A stretch of 61,572 nt of DNA, taken from contig WHUD01000006.1 in NCBI GenBank assembly GCA_009377385.1, forward strand, positions 1 to 61,572, given 5' to 3'. A program made the translations under genes and the position numbers. This document shows, in pieces, positions 16,444 through 26,936 of this stretch; the stretch's first letter is position 1; each line of letters starts with the position of its first letter. The DNA comes from Actinophytocola sp. (GTDB taxonomy: Bacteria > Actinomycetota > Actinomycetes > Mycobacteriales > Pseudonocardiaceae). The notes beneath the pieces were generated by a model. It had not been told where the DNA came from, did not search any database, and worked only from the letters and a program-made list of their open reading frames with translations.

Positions 16444-19308
16444 CTACAGCACCACGTTCACCAGGCGGCCGGGCACCACGATGACCTTGCGCGGCTCACC
16501 GTCGTCAAGCAGCGCGGCGATCTTCTCCTCGGCGAGTGCAGCGGCCTGCACCGCGTCGTTGTCCGCGTCGGCAGGCACCGTGATCCGGGAACGCACCCTG
16601 CCGTTGACCTGGATCGGGTACTCAACGGTGTCCTCGACCAGGTACCGCTCATCGACCTCGGGGAACGGCCCGTGGGTCAGCGAGGCATCGTGGCCGAGCC
16701 GCTGCCACAGCTCCTCGGCGACGTGCGGGCACAGCGGCGCCAGCATCAGCACCAACGGCTCGACCAGCCCGCGCGGCGTGCCGTCGGCGGAACCGTACGC
16801 CTTGGTGACGTGGTTGTTCAGCTCGATCAGCTTGGCACCAGCGGTGTTGAACCGCAGGTCACCGTAGTCGGCGCGGACCCCTGCGATGGTCTTGTGCAGC
16901 GCGCGCAGATCGTCATCTGACGGCTCAGCGTCCGACACCCGCAGCTCGCCGGTGTCCTCGTTGATCACCAGCCGCCACAGCCGCTGCAGGAACCGCTGCG
17001 CGCCGACGACGTCCTTGGTCGCCCACGGCCGCGAGTCGTCAAACGGCCCCATGGACATCTCGTAGAACCGGAACGTGTCCGCGCCGAACTGCTCGAACAT
17101 CTCGTCCGGCGTGACGACGTTCTTCAGGCTCTTGCCCATCTTGCCGTATTCCTGGCTGACCGCTTCGCCCTCGTAGAAGAAGGTGCCGTTCTCCTCGGTG
17201 ACCTCCCCGGCTGGCACGTACACGCCGCGAGAGTCGGTGTAGGCGAAGGCCTGGATGTAGCCCTGGTTGAACAGCTTGCGGTACGGCTCCTCGGAGGAGA
17301 CGTGGCCAAGGTCGTAGAGCACCTTGTGCCAGAACCGCGCGTACAGCAGGTGCAGCACGGCGTGCTCGACGCCACCGACGTAGAGGTCGATGCCGCCAGG
17401 GTCGTCGGCGCCGTGCTTCGACGGCTGCGGCCCCATCCAGTACCGCTCGTTCTCCGGGTCGCACATCGCCTCGTCGTTGGTCGGGTCGACGTAGCGGAGC
17501 TGGTACCAGCAGGAGCCAGCCCAGTTCGGCATGGTGTTGACCTCGCGCCGGTACGGCCGGGGGCCGTCGCCGAGGTCAAGCTCCACCTCGACCCAGTCGG
17601 TCGCCTTCTCGAGCGGGGGAGACGGCTTGGTCTCGGCGTCCTCCGGGTCGTAGGTGGTCGGCGCGTACTCGTCGACGTCCGGCAGCTCGACCGGCAGCAT
17701 GTCCTCCGGCAGCGCGTGCGCTATGCCCTCGACGTCGTAGACGATCGGGAACGGCTCGCCCCAGTACCGCTGCCGGGAGAACAGCCAGTCCCGCAGCTTG
17801 TACTGCACCGTGCCGGTGCCGTGGCCGTGCTCCTCAAGCCAGGCGATCGTGGTCTTCTTCGCCTCGTCCACGCCGAGGCCGTTCAGCGAAAGCCCGCTGT
17901 CGTTGGCCGAGTTGATCGCGGCGCCCTCGCCGAGGTAGGCCTCCCCTTCGAAGCCGGACTCCGGCTGCACGGTGCGGATGATCGGCAGCCCGAACACCTC
18001 TGCGAAGTCCCAGTCGCGCTGGTCCTGGCCGGGCACGGCCATGATCGCGCCGGTGCCGTAGCCCATCAGCACGTAGTCCGCGATGAAGATCGGGATCCGG
18101 GCACCGTTCACCGGGTTGATGGCGTACGACCCGGTGAACACGCCGGTCTTCTCGCGGTTCTCTTGGCGGTCCAGCTCCGACTTCATCGACGCCTGCCGCC
18201 GGTACTCCGCGATCGCCTTCCCCGGCCTGCTCGCGCCGCCGGTCCAGCGGGTATCGGTGCCTTCCGGGTCATCGGGCCATGCCTCGGTGGTCAGCGTGTC
18301 CACCAGCGGGTGCTCAGGCGCCAGCACCATGTAGGTCGCGCCGAACAGCGTGTCCGGCCGGGTGGTGAACACCTCGATGGTGTCCTCACCGTGCTCGAGC
18401 GCGAAGTGCACCTCGGCGCCGTGCGAGCGGCCGATCCAATTGCGCTGCATCGCCTTGACCTTCTCCGGCCAGTCCAGCCGGTCAAGGTCGTCGACCAGGC
18501 GGTCGGAGTAGGCGGTGATGCGCATCATCCACTGCTTCAGGTTGCGGCGAAAGACGGGGAAGTTGCCCCGCTCGCTGCGGCCGTCGGCGGTGACCTCTTC
18601 GTTCGACAGCACAGTGCCCAGACCTGGGCACCAGTTCACCGGCGACTCGGTGACGTAGGCCAGCCGGTAGGTGTCGAGCACCTCGGACCGCTCGGAGTGG
18701 GTCAGCTCGGACCACGGCGTGCCGTCCGGCGTCTCGCGGGTGCCGTCGGCGAACTCCGCGTCCAGCTCGGCGATCGGGCGGGCCTTGTCCTGCTCCGCGT
18801 CGTAGTAGGAGTTGAAGATCTGCAGGAAGATCCACTGCGTCCAGCGGTAGTAGTCCGGGTCGCTCGTCGCGAACGAGCGCCGCTGGTCGTGGCCAAGGCC
18901 CAGCGCACGGAGCTGGCGCTTCATGTTCGCGATGTTGGCCTCTGTCGTCACCCTCGGGTGGGTACCGGTCTGCACCGCGTACTGCTCGGCTGGCAGGCCG
19001 AAGGCGTCGAAGCCGAGCGTGTGCAGCACGTTGCGGCCAAGCATCCGGTTGTATCTGGCGAAGGTGTCGGTGCCGATGTAGCCGAGCGGGTGACCGACGT
19101 GCAGTCCGGCGCCAGACGGGTACGGGAACATGTCCTGCACGAACACCTTGTCGCCGGTGGGCTTGCCGTTCTCGGCAGCGAGGTCGCCTACTGGGTTCGG
19201 GGCGTGGAACGTGCCGTTGTTCTCCCAGTAGTCCTGCCAGCGTCGCTCGATATCGCCCGCGACCGCCGCGGTGTAGCGATGCGCTGGCGCACCGGATGCC
19301 TCACTCAT
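16444..19308 (-). CDS. leuS: Leucyl-tRNA synthetase
   Basis: A 954-aa class I aminoacyl-tRNA synthetase that charges tRNA-Leu. The HIGH-type motif is in [17 protein letters not shown] near residue 70, and the KMSKS-type motif is KMGKSLKN in the C-terminal third. The CP1 editing insertion and the C-terminal VNGRVR tRNA-binding region are present. Length fits the bacterial enzyme. A predicted leader-peptide attenuator lies upstream, so expression probably responds to leucyl-tRNA supply. The ATG at 19308 has GGAAGGG about 9 bases upstream. Confidence 0.97.
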   Translation of the reverse strand: MSEASGAPAHRYTAAVAGDIERRWQDYWENNGTFHAPNPVGDLAAENGKPTGDKVFVQDMFPYPSGAGLHVGHPLGYIGTDTFARYNRMLGRNVLHTLGFDAFGLPAEQYAVQTGTHPRVTTEANIANMKRQLRALGLGHDQRRSFATSDPDYYRWTQWIFLQIFNSYYDAEQDKARPIAELDAEFADGTRETPDGTPWSELTHSERSEVLDTYRLAYVTESPVNWCPGLGTVLSNEEVTADGRSERGNFPVFRRNLKQWMMRITAYSDRLVDDLDRLDWPEKVKAMQRNWIGRSHGAEVHFALEHGEDTIEVFTTRPDTLFGATYMVLAPEHPLVDTLTTEAWPDDPEGTDTRWTGGASRPGKAIAEYRRQASMKSELDRQENREKTGVFTGSYAINPVNGARIPIFIADYVLMGYGTGAIMAVPGQDQRDWDFAEVFGLPIIRTVQPESGFEGEAYLGEGAAINSANDSGLSLNGLGVDEAKKTTIAWLEEHGHGTGTVQYKLRDWLFSRQRYWGEPFPIVYDVEGIAHALPEDMLPVELPDVDEYAPTTYDPEDAETKPSPPLEKATDWVEVELDLGDGPRPYRREVNTMPNWAGSCWYQLRYVDPTNDEAMCDPENERYWMGPQPSKHGADDPGGIDLYVGGVEHAVLHLLYARFWHKVLYDLGHVSSEEPYRKLFNQGYIQAFAYTDSRGVYVPAGEVTEENGTFFYEGEAVSQEYGKMGKSLKNVVTPDEMFEQFGADTFRFYEMSMGPFDDSRPWATKDVVGAQRFLQRLWRLVINEDTGELRVSDAEPSDDDLRALHKTIAGVRADYGDLRFNTAGAKLIELNNHVTKAYGSADGTPRGLVEPLVLMLAPLCPHVAEELWQRLGHDASLTHGPFPEVDERYLVEDTVEYPIQVNGRVRSRITVPADADNDAVQAAALAEEKIAALLDDGEPRKVIVVPGRLVNVVL

Positions 19309-19366
19309 CGACTAGCCCTTCCCTATCGGTGCCGGTCTCCTGCTCATCAGCCCTATAAACAGCGGA

Positions 19367-19423
19367 ACCCCCCAGCCTTGAGGGCATGAGGGGTCGCCGC
19401 GCGTGACCTGCTGGTCAGCGCGG
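19367..19423 (-). promoter_or_regulatory. leuS attenuator: two hairpins after the leader peptide
   Basis: In transcript order (minus strand), the first hairpin (19397-19423) pairs CCGCGCTGACC with GGTCACGCGCGG, with one bulged base and a 4-base loop. It overlaps the end of the leader-peptide frame. The second (19367-19394) pairs CCCC/GGGG with an inner GCC/GGC, followed by a short T-containing stretch. A ribosome stalled on the leader's Leu codons would sit just before the first hairpin. The terminator/antiterminator roles are inference. Confidence 0.55.
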
Positions 19424-19456
19424 CCTACTAAGAAGGAGCAGGCGTGCCGTGCTCAT
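19415..19456 (-). CDS. leuS leader peptide (four consecutive Leu codons)
   Basis: A 13-codon frame reads MSTARLLLLSRPR and stops at a TGA within the first attenuator hairpin. The Leu codons are CTG, CTC, CTT, CTT. An in-frame ATG three codons upstream (19465) would give 16 residues. A run of four cognate codons directly before leuS, followed by hairpins, is the standard architecture of ribosome-mediated attenuation. It is too short for gene callers. Confidence 0.7.
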   Translation of the reverse strand: MSTARLLLLSRPR

Positions 19457-19575
19457 GCGCCCCATGGTAGCCGCTAGCCCCGACGCCGTCGCCCGGACCC
19501 GGCTGCCAGCGGCGCGGGCCACACCCGGTCAGGGCTGCGGCGACGGGGCGGTCGGGTGGCGCTTATCCTCGAACG

Positions 19576-19974
19576 ATGGTCGTTGTCGCGCTCATTCCCC
19601 TGATCGGCGGGCTGCTCGTCGGTGTCGGTGGCTTCCTCGGCTGGCAGGGCAAGCTCAGCAGGGATCGGGGCACCGGTGTCCGCACCGACGCGATGCTGCG
19701 CAGCGACGAAGCCTTCGCCGTCGGCAATAGGGTGGCGGGCGTCCCCACAATGGCGGCCGGCCTCATCGGCATCGCGGGCGGGCTCGCCGCGCTTGTCATG
19801 CCGACCCCGCTCGGGACGACGCTGGCCGCGGCGTTCGGCGTCGTCGGGCTGCTCGGCCTGCTCGCTGCCGGTGGCGTGCTCGGCAACCGCGCCGCTGCCG
19901 CCGTTCCTGAGCCCGCGCCAGCGCAGGGCGGCTGCGGCGGCTGTGCGTGTGGCGCAGGCGGCTGCGGGGCGTGA
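19576..19974 (+). CDS. Small membrane protein with Cys/Gly-rich C-terminus (SdpI-like)
   Basis: A 132-aa protein with three predicted membrane helices: at the N-terminus (VALIPLIGGLLVGVGGFLGW), about residue 58-75 (AAGLIGIAGGLAALVM) and about 83-103. The N-terminal half, with its RDRGTGVRTDAMLRSDEAF segment, resembles the SdpI family. The last 18 residues are GGCGGCACGAGGC-like with four cysteines, suggestive of metal or redox chemistry at the membrane face. It is divergent from leuS. The function is unknown. Confidence 0.75.
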   Translation: MVVVALIPLIGGLLVGVGGFLGWQGKLSRDRGTGVRTDAMLRSDEAFAVGNRVAGVPTMAAGLIGIAGGLAALVMPTPLGTTLAAAFGVVGLLGLLAAGGVLGNRAAAAVPEPAPAQGGCGGCACGAGGCGA

Positions 19975-19978
19975 GGGC

Positions 19979-20557
19979 TCAGTTCAGCTGCAGGTCGCCG
20001 GGGTGCGTGGCCAGGAGTGCCGTCGGAACGCCTTGGCGGCGCAGCACCCGCGCCCAGAGGTCTGTGCCTGGCGCGGCGAAGACGTCACTTGGTAGCGCAG
20101 GGACGACGATCCAGTCCTCCCGCGCCAGTTCCCCTTCGAGCTGGCCCGCGTCCCAGCCGGCGTAACCGAGGAACACCCGCATCCCGCGCACCTTCGACGC
20201 CAGCTCGTCTGGGTCGGAGTCGAGCACGACTAGCGCGACCGGACCGCTCACGGCGATCGTGCCGGGCACTGAGGACGATGTCTCGCCGTTGCGGAGCGCC
20301 GCGAGGCACAGCGGTGTGTCCTGTTCGACGGGACCGCCGATGAACGCCTCACCCGGTTCGCCGACGTACGCGGCCCAGTCCGGCGCGACCTGATCAACCG
20401 GTACATCGCCCGGCCGGTTCAGCACAACGCCGAGGGTGCCCTCGTCGCCGTAATGCAGGATGAAAACAACAGTTCGGCGAAAGTTCGGGTCGGACATAGT
20501 GGGATCAGCGACAAGCAGGCAACCCTGCGCTATGGCATCCGCGCGCACGGGGTCCAT
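19979..20557 (-). CDS. YqgE/AlgH family protein (UPF0301)
   Basis: A 192-aa protein of the YqgE/AlgH family. Recognised by the N-terminal GCLLVADPTMSDPNFRRTVV, the following LNRP, GGPV and the C-terminal LGYAGWDAGQLEGEL motif. The family is widespread, of unclear biochemical role, and implicated indirectly in regulation in pseudomonads. I chose the ATG at 20557, where the conserved domain begins. It is divergent from the TNT-like gene and convergent with the small membrane protein gene (4-bp gap). Confidence 0.93.
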   Translation of the reverse strand: MDPVRADAIAQGCLLVADPTMSDPNFRRTVVFILHYGDEGTLGVVLNRPGDVPVDQVAPDWAAYVGEPGEAFIGGPVEQDTPLCLAALRNGETSSSVPGTIAVSGPVALVVLDSDPDELASKVRGMRVFLGYAGWDAGQLEGELAREDWIVVPALPSDVFAAPGTDLWARVLRRQGVPTALLATHPGDLQLN

Positions 20558-20722
20558 AATCCCACTCCACCTCGGGCTGATGTGGCGGGGTTTCTGGGGC
20601 AACGCCGCGACGGAACCGGTCTCATCAACGCGCGAGCACAGCCGGTCGCTGACCACAAGGCGATGCGCGTGCGGGCCCGCCGAACCGATAAGTTTGGGCC
20701 GGAACACCTGGAGGATGATTCC

Positions 20723-22609
20723 GTGCGTCATCAGGCTCTGCCGGCTGTCCATCCGGACGCCCTGTACGCCATGTGGAACGGCACTCCGCTTCGGGTCGCG
20801 CCCTCGACGGCGGAGGGAAAAAGGCTGCTCATCGCGCCGAAAGGCGAGCAGCCGGACGGCTTCGACACCACACACGACGGCGCGGCGGCCAAGCTCGTCG
20901 CCGACGACGACCTGCCGACGACGTTCACCATCCGCACCCACTGCCGGTTCGCCGAGGAGGTGTTCGCGCTCGCGGCCCAGCGCCACGACGGCGAGCTCGA
21001 GCTGCACTGGACCGGTTCGGATGCCGACGTCGCCGCCGAACTCGGCCTGACGCCGATGGGCGACCACTTCGGCGCGGTGGCTCAGCCCACCGACGTCGAG
21101 GCGCTCTGGCAGGAGTACCACGGCCTCAGTGCGGAGACCCCGGACGACCCTGCCGAGGTCGAGCAGCGGCGCCTGCTGCGCAGGATCGGACGCATCCTGC
21201 GCGAGCTGCACCCCGATGGCGGCGGCACGACGGCGGCCCGGTTCCGGCAGGTCGGCGGGTATGCCGAGCTCGAGGTCCGTGGCGTCGTCGACGATGTCGC
21301 GTACTCGCTGGCCGCGCCGCCGCTGTTCGGGCACCTGTTCGGCGAGCTGCGGGCGCTGATGTACCAGCCGGACCTCGGCACCTGGTTTCAGGGCACCCTG
21401 ACGGTCACGCCGGACGACAACTTCACGTTCGACTACGACGCATCGTCGCAGCCGCGCTGGCGCAGGCCGCCGGACGAGGCCGAGGCGTTCGAACTGGACC
21501 TGCGACGGTTCCCACGGGGAACAAGGCACGTGCCGCCGTGGCTCGGCGCCCGCGCTGGCCTGCCGCTCGACGTCACGTTCCGGCACGCCAAGGTCGTTGA
21601 CATGCACCACCCAGGCAAGCGGCCGGTGGTGAACCGCGCGCCGGTGACCGGCGGGGAGCTGCGCGGCGTCATGAACTACCTGTACCGCTCGCCGGTGGTG
21701 CACGTCGGCGCAGGGCCGACGCCTGACCTGTTCGCGCCGCAGACCGCGCCGAGCGTGCCGAACGCCTTCCACACCGACGGCACCTGGATCTGGTCCGCCG
21801 CCGTGCCGCACTACCTGCGGATGCACGGCGTCGCGCCAGAGGCCGAGCTGCTGGGCCACATCAGAGCGAACTCCTACCGGCCGCCGTTCGTCAGCCAGCG
21901 CCTGCGGGAGACCGCTCGCGCCAAGGTGCGCGGCGAGCCGTACCCGCCGCAGTCAGCGGCCGACCTCGACGAGCACGACGCCGTCACCGAGGTCGAGCGG
22001 GACGACAGCGTGATCCCGCAGCTGCGGGCGTCCGAGGTGCTGTCGCTGCTGCGCAAGCGCCTCGACGAGCTTGGCGTCGCAAGGGAGGCGTACCGGATCG
22101 GGGAGCAGGCCGACGACGTCTGGTGCCTGCTGCGGACCAGCGGCGGCTGGCGGGTCGCATGGCAGGACGACGTCACGGAGTTCACGACGATCAAGGCGGC
22201 GGCGGCGCACCTGCTCGGCGTGCTCGCGTTCCACCCGACGCGGGCACTTGCCAAGCCGCATGAGGAGGAGCACTCCGCAGACTGGCCGATCGTGCCGCTG
22301 CGAAACGAGCCGCCGCTGACGCTGCTGCGCGGCAAGCGCATGGTGACGCTGCCCGCAGGCACCCGGCTGGTGCGGTTCGGCGACGACGCGGGCAATCTGA
22401 CGCATGAGGCGTCCGCGACGTTCCAGGAGACGTCGTTGCTGCCGGACCGCGAGACCCACCGCACCGAGTACCGCCTGCGACGTCCACTGCGAGTGCTGAC
22501 CGGCGTCACGCTGCCCCTTGGCGCGATGCCCGGCGGCGCACTGGCCTACCTGCTGCCCCGCCCCATCGGCCAGCACGTGGCCACCGGCGCGCTGGAAGCT
22601 GCCGACTAG
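20723..22609 (+). CDS. TNT-toxin-like protein with YezG-like central domain
   Basis: A 628-aa protein; the GTG start has GAGG 8 bases upstream. The C-terminal 96 residues (533-628) resemble the tuberculosis-necrotizing-toxin NAD+-glycohydrolase fold: LPAGTRLVRFGDDAGN, then SLLPDRE, then a GAMPGGALAYLLPRPIG end. The usual GGGxQ-type Gln appears to be Ala (GGALAY, about 604-609), so activity is doubtful. Residues 141-266 resemble YezG/DUF600 immunity proteins (GTWFQGTLTV and FDYDASSQPRW ... LRRFPR). There is no signal peptide, so it is cytoplasmic unless exported by a specialised system. Its stop shares CTAG with the cca stop. Confidence 0.75.
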   Translation: MRHQALPAVHPDALYAMWNGTPLRVAPSTAEGKRLLIAPKGEQPDGFDTTHDGAAAKLVADDDLPTTFTIRTHCRFAEEVFALAAQRHDGELELHWTGSDADVAAELGLTPMGDHFGAVAQPTDVEALWQEYHGLSAETPDDPAEVEQRRLLRRIGRILRELHPDGGGTTAARFRQVGGYAELEVRGVVDDVAYSLAAPPLFGHLFGELRALMYQPDLGTWFQGTLTVTPDDNFTFDYDASSQPRWRRPPDEAEAFELDLRRFPRGTRHVPPWLGARAGLPLDVTFRHAKVVDMHHPGKRPVVNRAPVTGGELRGVMNYLYRSPVVHVGAGPTPDLFAPQTAPSVPNAFHTDGTWIWSAAVPHYLRMHGVAPEAELLGHIRANSYRPPFVSQRLRETARAKVRGEPYPPQSAADLDEHDAVTEVERDDSVIPQLRASEVLSLLRKRLDELGVAREAYRIGEQADDVWCLLRTSGGWRVAWQDDVTEFTTIKAAAAHLLGVLAFHPTRALAKPHEEEHSADWPIVPLRNEPPLTLLRGKRMVTLPAGTRLVRFGDDAGNLTHEASATFQETSLLPDRETHRTEYRLRRPLRVLTGVTLPLGAMPGGALAYLLPRPIGQHVATGALEAAD

Positions 22610-24075
22610 TCAGGAACGCTGAGCCCCTGCTCCCTTGCCCACTCCCGCAGCGCGGCGACGGCCTCTTCGTGCTCGAGCGGCCCCTTGTCAAGCCGCAGCT
22701 CCTTCAGGAACCGCCACGCCTTGCCGACCATCGGCCCTGGCGGCAGGTCGAGCAGCCGCATGATCTCGTTGCCGTCGAGGTCGGGCCTGACCTTGGCAAG
22801 GTCCTCATCCGCCGCGATGCGCTGGATGCGCGTCTCGAGGTCGTCGTAGGTGCGCTGCAGCGCGGCCGCCTTGCGCCGGTTGCGGGTGGTGCAGTCCGCG
22901 CGCACCAGCTTGTGCAGCCTCGGCAGCAGCTCGCCAGCGTCGGTGACGTAGCGCCGCACCGCGGAGTCGGTCCACTCGCCCTTGCCGTAGCCGTGGAACC
23001 GCAGGTGCAGGAACACGAGCTGTGAGACGTCGTTGATGACGTCCTTCGGGTAGCGCAGCGCCCTGAGCCGCTTGCGCGCCATCTTCGCGCCGACGACCTC
23101 GTGATGGTGGAACGTCACGCCGCCGCCCTTGGTGAACCGCCGCGTCGCTGGCTTGCCGATGTCGTGCAGCAGCGCGGCGAGCCGCAGCACGAGGTCGGGC
23201 TCCGAGGTCGGCTCGTGCCTGCTCTCAAGGTCGATGGCCTGGTCAAGCACGGTGAGCGAGTGCTCGTACACGTCCTTGTGCTGGTGGTGCTCATCGATGG
23301 CGAGGCGCATGCCAGGCACCTCGGGCAGGATGTGCTCGGCAAGCTCGGTGTGCACCATCAGCTCGATGCCGAGCCGGGGGTTGGCGCCGAGCAGCAGCTT
23401 GCTCAGCTCCGCCTGTACCCGCTCGGCCGTGATGCGAGCGATCTGGGCGGACATGTCGGTCATCGCGGTGACGACCCGGCGCGCTGGCACGAAGTTGAGC
23501 TGCGAGACGAAGCGGGCGGCGCGCAGCATCCGCAGCGGATCGTCGGCGAAGGACTCCTCCGGCGCGGCAGGCGTGTCGAGCAGCCGCTCGCCAATGGCGT
23601 CCATTCCGCCGTGCGGGTCGACGAACCGCTTAGTCGCCAGGTCGATCGCCATCGCGTTGACGGTGAAGTCGCGCCGCTTGAGGTCGCCGTCGACGCTGTC
23701 GCCGAAGACGACGTCGGGATTCCGGCCGACGCGGTCGTAGGTGTCTGCGCGGAACGTGGTGATCTCCAGTTGGGTGCCGCCCTTGGTGACGCCGACGGTG
23801 CCGAACTCGATGCCGGTCTCCCAGACCGCGTCCGCCCAGCCCCTGACGACCTTGAGTATCTCCTCGGGGAGCGCGGACGTCGTGAAATCAAGGTCGTCGG
23901 ACAGCCTGCCGAGCAGTGCGTCCCGCACGCTGCCGCCGACGAGGAACAGCTCATGCCCGGCGCGCGAGAACAGAGTTGTCAGCTCGTCTGCGATGGGCGA
24001 GATGCGCATCAGTTCGGCGACGGCGTTGCGTTGCACGCTGCGCTTGGCGTTGCGGTTGGGGCTGCTATCAGGCAC
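22606..24075 (-). CDS. cca: CCA tRNA nucleotidyltransferase
   Basis: A 489-aa enzyme that adds or repairs the 3' CCA of tRNAs. The nucleotidyltransferase motif [20 protein letters not shown] holds the catalytic DxD, and [10 protein letters not shown] follows. The HD domain is seen in [12 protein letters not shown] and [12 protein letters not shown]. It corresponds to mycobacterial pcnA (Rv3907c), and its divergent Nudix neighbour to mutT4, as expected in this synteny block. Length is typical of the HD-containing actinobacterial type. Confidence 0.95.
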   Translation of the reverse strand: MPDSSPNRNAKRSVQRNAVAELMRISPIADELTTLFSRAGHELFLVGGSVRDALLGRLSDDLDFTTSALPEEILKVVRGWADAVWETGIEFGTVGVTKGGTQLEITTFRADTYDRVGRNPDVVFGDSVDGDLKRRDFTVNAMAIDLATKRFVDPHGGMDAIGERLLDTPAAPEESFADDPLRMLRAARFVSQLNFVPARRVVTAMTDMSAQIARITAERVQAELSKLLLGANPRLGIELMVHTELAEHILPEVPGMRLAIDEHHQHKDVYEHSLTVLDQAIDLESRHEPTSEPDLVLRLAALLHDIGKPATRRFTKGGGVTFHHHEVVGAKMARKRLRALRYPKDVINDVSQLVFLHLRFHGYGKGEWTDSAVRRYVTDAGELLPRLHKLVRADCTTRNRRKAAALQRTYDDLETRIQRIAADEDLAKVRPDLDGNEIMRLLDLPPGPMVGKAWRFLKELRLDKGPLEHEEAVAALREWAREQGLSVPD

Positions 24076-24154
24076 GGCGATTCAGCCTAGCGCCCACGCC
24101 TTGCAGGCCGAGTTCGGACTCGGGGCAGCGCCAATTCCGGCTAGCATCGCTGGT

Positions 24155-24715
24155 ATGCCAGGATCCGGTGACGCGCGCGGTGAATCGCGACGGGCAAAGC
24201 CTGGCCGCCGGTCTCGGCGTCGCCGTTCTCGGCGCATGACGACGGTCGACGAGACATCGGCGGGCGGCCTCGTCGTCGACCCAGGGCACCACCATGCCGT
24301 CCTCATTGGCAGGCTGGACCGAAGCGGTTCGCTGCTGTGGTCGTTGCCCAAGGGGCACGTCGAGGACGGCGAAACGCACCAGGAGACGGCGGTGCGTGAG
24401 GTGAAGGAGGAGACCGGCATTTCCGCGCGGGTGCTGCTACCGCTTGGCGACATCGACTACTGGTTCGTCGCGGACGGCCGCAGGGTGCACAAGACCGTGC
24501 ACCAGTTCCTGCTCGAAGCGACCGGCGGCGACCTGTGCGACGAGGACGACGAGGTCGCCGAGGTCGCCTGGGTCCCCATCGCCGACCTCGAGACCACCCT
24601 GGCCTACAGCGACGAGCGCAGGCTCGTCGACAAAGCTCGCGAACTACTCGCCGCCGTCAGTCACGCCGACCCCGGATCACTCGCCGGAAGGCGCCCTGAT
24701 GGGGTGTCGGAGTGA
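24155..24715 (+). CDS. Nudix hydrolase (MutT4-like)
   Basis: A 186-aa hydrolase. The complete Nudix box [23 protein letters not shown] (GX5EX7REUXEEXGU) is present. The N-terminal 28 residues are very basic ([10 protein letters not shown]), then the domain starts at [11 protein letters not shown] chose the ATG at 24155, about 80 bp from the divergent cca start; an alternative ATG lies at the start of MTTVDETS. The substrate is unknown; it is the positional homologue of Rv3908. It overlaps the next gene by 4 bp. Confidence 0.92.
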   Translation: MPGSGDARGESRRAKPGRRSRRRRSRRMTTVDETSAGGLVVDPGHHHAVLIGRLDRSGSLLWSLPKGHVEDGETHQETAVREVKEETGISARVLLPLGDIDYWFVADGRRVHKTVHQFLLEATGGDLCDEDDEVAEVAWVPIADLETTLAYSDERRLVDKARELLAAVSHADPGSLAGRRPDGVSE

Positions 24716-26886
24716 CACGAACCGTGTTCGCGCTTGGGGCCGCGATCCTGCTGCTTTTGCTCACCGGCATGCCGGTCTCGCCTGCGCGCGCGGCGCAGCA
24801 ACAGCCGCAGCACGAGCCCTCCTCCCAGCCGCCAACCGACCTGACGCGGATGCTGCGGCTCGACGTCACGTCGATGACGCCGCGCATCGTGACGGCCAAG
24901 GAGCGCACCCTCACGGTCAAGGTCACGCTCACCAACATCGCCGACCGCCCGATCAGCAACCTCAGGGCCCGGCTACACCTCGGCACGAAGCAGACGAACC
25001 GGGCGGGGTTCACCGAGGCGCTCACCGCAGGCTCGCCGATGGACTACCAGCTCACCCCGTTCGAGGACGTCGGGGCGCGGCTGGCGCCGGGGAAGCAGCT
25101 CAGCTTCACGCTCAAGGCAAGCCTGCGCGGCGGCGACGGCGGCTTCCTGCTACCGGAGACCGGCACCTACCCGCTGCTGATCAACGTCAACGGCAAGCCA
25201 GCAGCCGGGCTCGAAGCGCGGCTCGCCGCGTCCCACCTCATGCTGCCGGTCCTGTCCGTGCCCGGCTCGGGAGGCGGCGGCAAGAAGGGCGGCGGCGCAC
25301 CGCCCGCGACGTCGATCCTCTGGCCGATCGCGAGCAAGCCGAAGACCATCGAGGCCCCGCTTGAAGACGAACTTGTCCTCGCCGACGACTCGCTCGCCAG
25401 GCAGATGCGGCCAGGCGGCAGGCTGGACGCGCTGGTGCGTGCCGCCGAGTCGGTACGGGACAACGAGCAGTTGTTCTCCTCGATGTGCTTCGCCATCGAC
25501 CCCGAGGTTATTGCGACCGCGGACGCTATGACCAGGGGATACCGGGTGCAGGAGCAGTCGCGCATGACGAAGGGCTCCGGCAGCGCGGACGCCGAGGCCT
25601 GGCTCGCCGACCTGCGCACCCTCGTCGCGAACGGCTGCGTCGTGCCGATGCCGTACGCGCGGGCGGACATCTCGCTGCTTGCCGGTAGCACCCCAGAGCT
25701 GGCAACGCTTGCCGCGTCCCGCGACCGCGTGATCAGCGACGTCCTCGGCGTGCAGCCGCAGGAAGGCACGCTCGCCATCGAGAGCGAGCTGACGACTAGG
25801 GCGCTCGACGCCGTTGGCGATGCGGGCAAGAACCTGCTCATCGGGGGCATGGGCGGGCGGCAAGCGGCCGTGCCAACCACCGTGACCACCAAGAACAGCG
25901 CGCACACCGTCGTGCCGTCCGACGAGTTGGTCACCCTTGCGATGCGGCAGGGCGTCGCGCGCGGCGACACGACGGCCAATGCGACCGTCGCGGCGGACCA
26001 GCCTGCGGTCGCGACCCAGAACGGATTCGCCACCATCGCCTTCCGCGCGAGCAAGGGCAGTAAGGCGCCGCTGCTCATCGCCCCGCCGAGGACGTGGAGC
26101 GTGCCCCACGACGAGCTGATCTGGCTGCTGCGCAGGATCGGCGACCTCGCAAGGGACAACACGCTGCTCCCTGTTCCCGCGGACGCCATGTTCAGCGCGA
26201 GCAGCAACGGCACGACGCGGCCCGCGCAGCAGGGCAGCCTCGACCCTCGGGGCTCCCGCGAGGTCGCGGACGACATCGCCGCGATCGAGGCGACCGTCAA
26301 AGACGTCACGAAGGCCATGGCCGAGGCGACAACCATGCAGGTCAGCCCGGAGGAACTGCTGCTACCGGTGCGTGAGGGCCTGCTGCGCGCCACATCACAC
26401 GCGCTGCCCAACCGGCCGATCGTCGCGCGGGCCGCGGTCGCCAACGCGGGCACGCAGCTCGACGACCTGCTCGACGGCGTCAGCATCACCGAGCCGGACC
26501 GCACGATCTCGCTGGCGTCAGGGTCTTCGCCGATCCCGGTGTCGATCCGCAACGACCTGCCGGTCGAGCTCACCGTTCGGGTGACGCTGTCCAGCACGAG
26601 CGGCCTGCGGCCGACCGACATCAGCGACCAGAAGCTCGCGCCGGAGTCCTCTGTGAACCTGCGGATACCCGCCGAGGCGCTGCGTGCGGGCCGGTTCACG
26701 GTCGACGTGTCGCTGAGCACGCCTGGCGGCACCGCGCTGGGGAGTCCGGCGCGATTCCAACTGGCATCGACCGAGTACGGCGTCGTCACGGTTATCGTGA
26801 CCGCAGCAGCAGGCGGCGCGTTGCTGTTGCTCGCGGGACGGCGAATCCACCGCAGGCTCCGCGCCAACGGTGCCGAGCGGGGTTAG
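24712..26886 (+). CDS. DUF6049 family secreted/membrane protein
   Basis: A 724-aa protein starting at a GTG that overlaps the Nudix stop. It has a signal peptide ([20 protein letters not shown], cleavage near ARA-AQQ). A long extracytoplasmic region with Ig-like strands follows ([20 protein letters not shown] at about residue 65), and a single C-terminal membrane helix ([18 protein letters not shown]) with a basic tail. It is the positional homologue of Rv3909. It is always found beside murJ, so an envelope role is likely; the biochemistry is unknown. Confidence 0.9.
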   Translation: MTRTVFALGAAILLLLLTGMPVSPARAAQQQPQHEPSSQPPTDLTRMLRLDVTSMTPRIVTAKERTLTVKVTLTNIADRPISNLRARLHLGTKQTNRAGFTEALTAGSPMDYQLTPFEDVGARLAPGKQLSFTLKASLRGGDGGFLLPETGTYPLLINVNGKPAAGLEARLAASHLMLPVLSVPGSGGGGKKGGGAPPATSILWPIASKPKTIEAPLEDELVLADDSLARQMRPGGRLDALVRAAESVRDNEQLFSSMCFAIDPEVIATADAMTRGYRVQEQSRMTKGSGSADAEAWLADLRTLVANGCVVPMPYARADISLLAGSTPELATLAASRDRVISDVLGVQPQEGTLAIESELTTRALDAVGDAGKNLLIGGMGGRQAAVPTTVTTKNSAHTVVPSDELVTLAMRQGVARGDTTANATVAADQPAVATQNGFATIAFRASKGSKAPLLIAPPRTWSVPHDELIWLLRRIGDLARDNTLLPVPADAMFSASSNGTTRPAQQGSLDPRGSREVADDIAAIEATVKDVTKAMAEATTMQVSPEELLLPVREGLLRATSHALPNRPIVARAAVANAGTQLDDLLDGVSITEPDRTISLASGSSPIPVSIRNDLPVELTVRVTLSSTSGLRPTDISDQKLAPESSVNLRIPAEALRAGRFTVDVSLSTPGGTALGSPARFQLASTEYGVVTVIVTAAAGGALLLLAGRRIHRRLRANGAERG

Positions 26887-26936
26887 ACTCCGGCGGCGCG
26901 CACACCGGGATCGACGTCGCGAGGAATGGGACCGCG

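Noticed and set aside
17302..19389. A 695-codon open frame on the plus strand opposite leuS
   Set aside because: Codon-bias shadow of leuS; no domain, composition dominated by Arg, Val, Leu and His.
19309..19460. leuS leader as a T-box riboswitch
   Set aside because: No AGGGTGGNACCGCG-type T-box core was found (only a weak GGGGGGTTCCGC), whereas a four-Leu leader peptide is clear.
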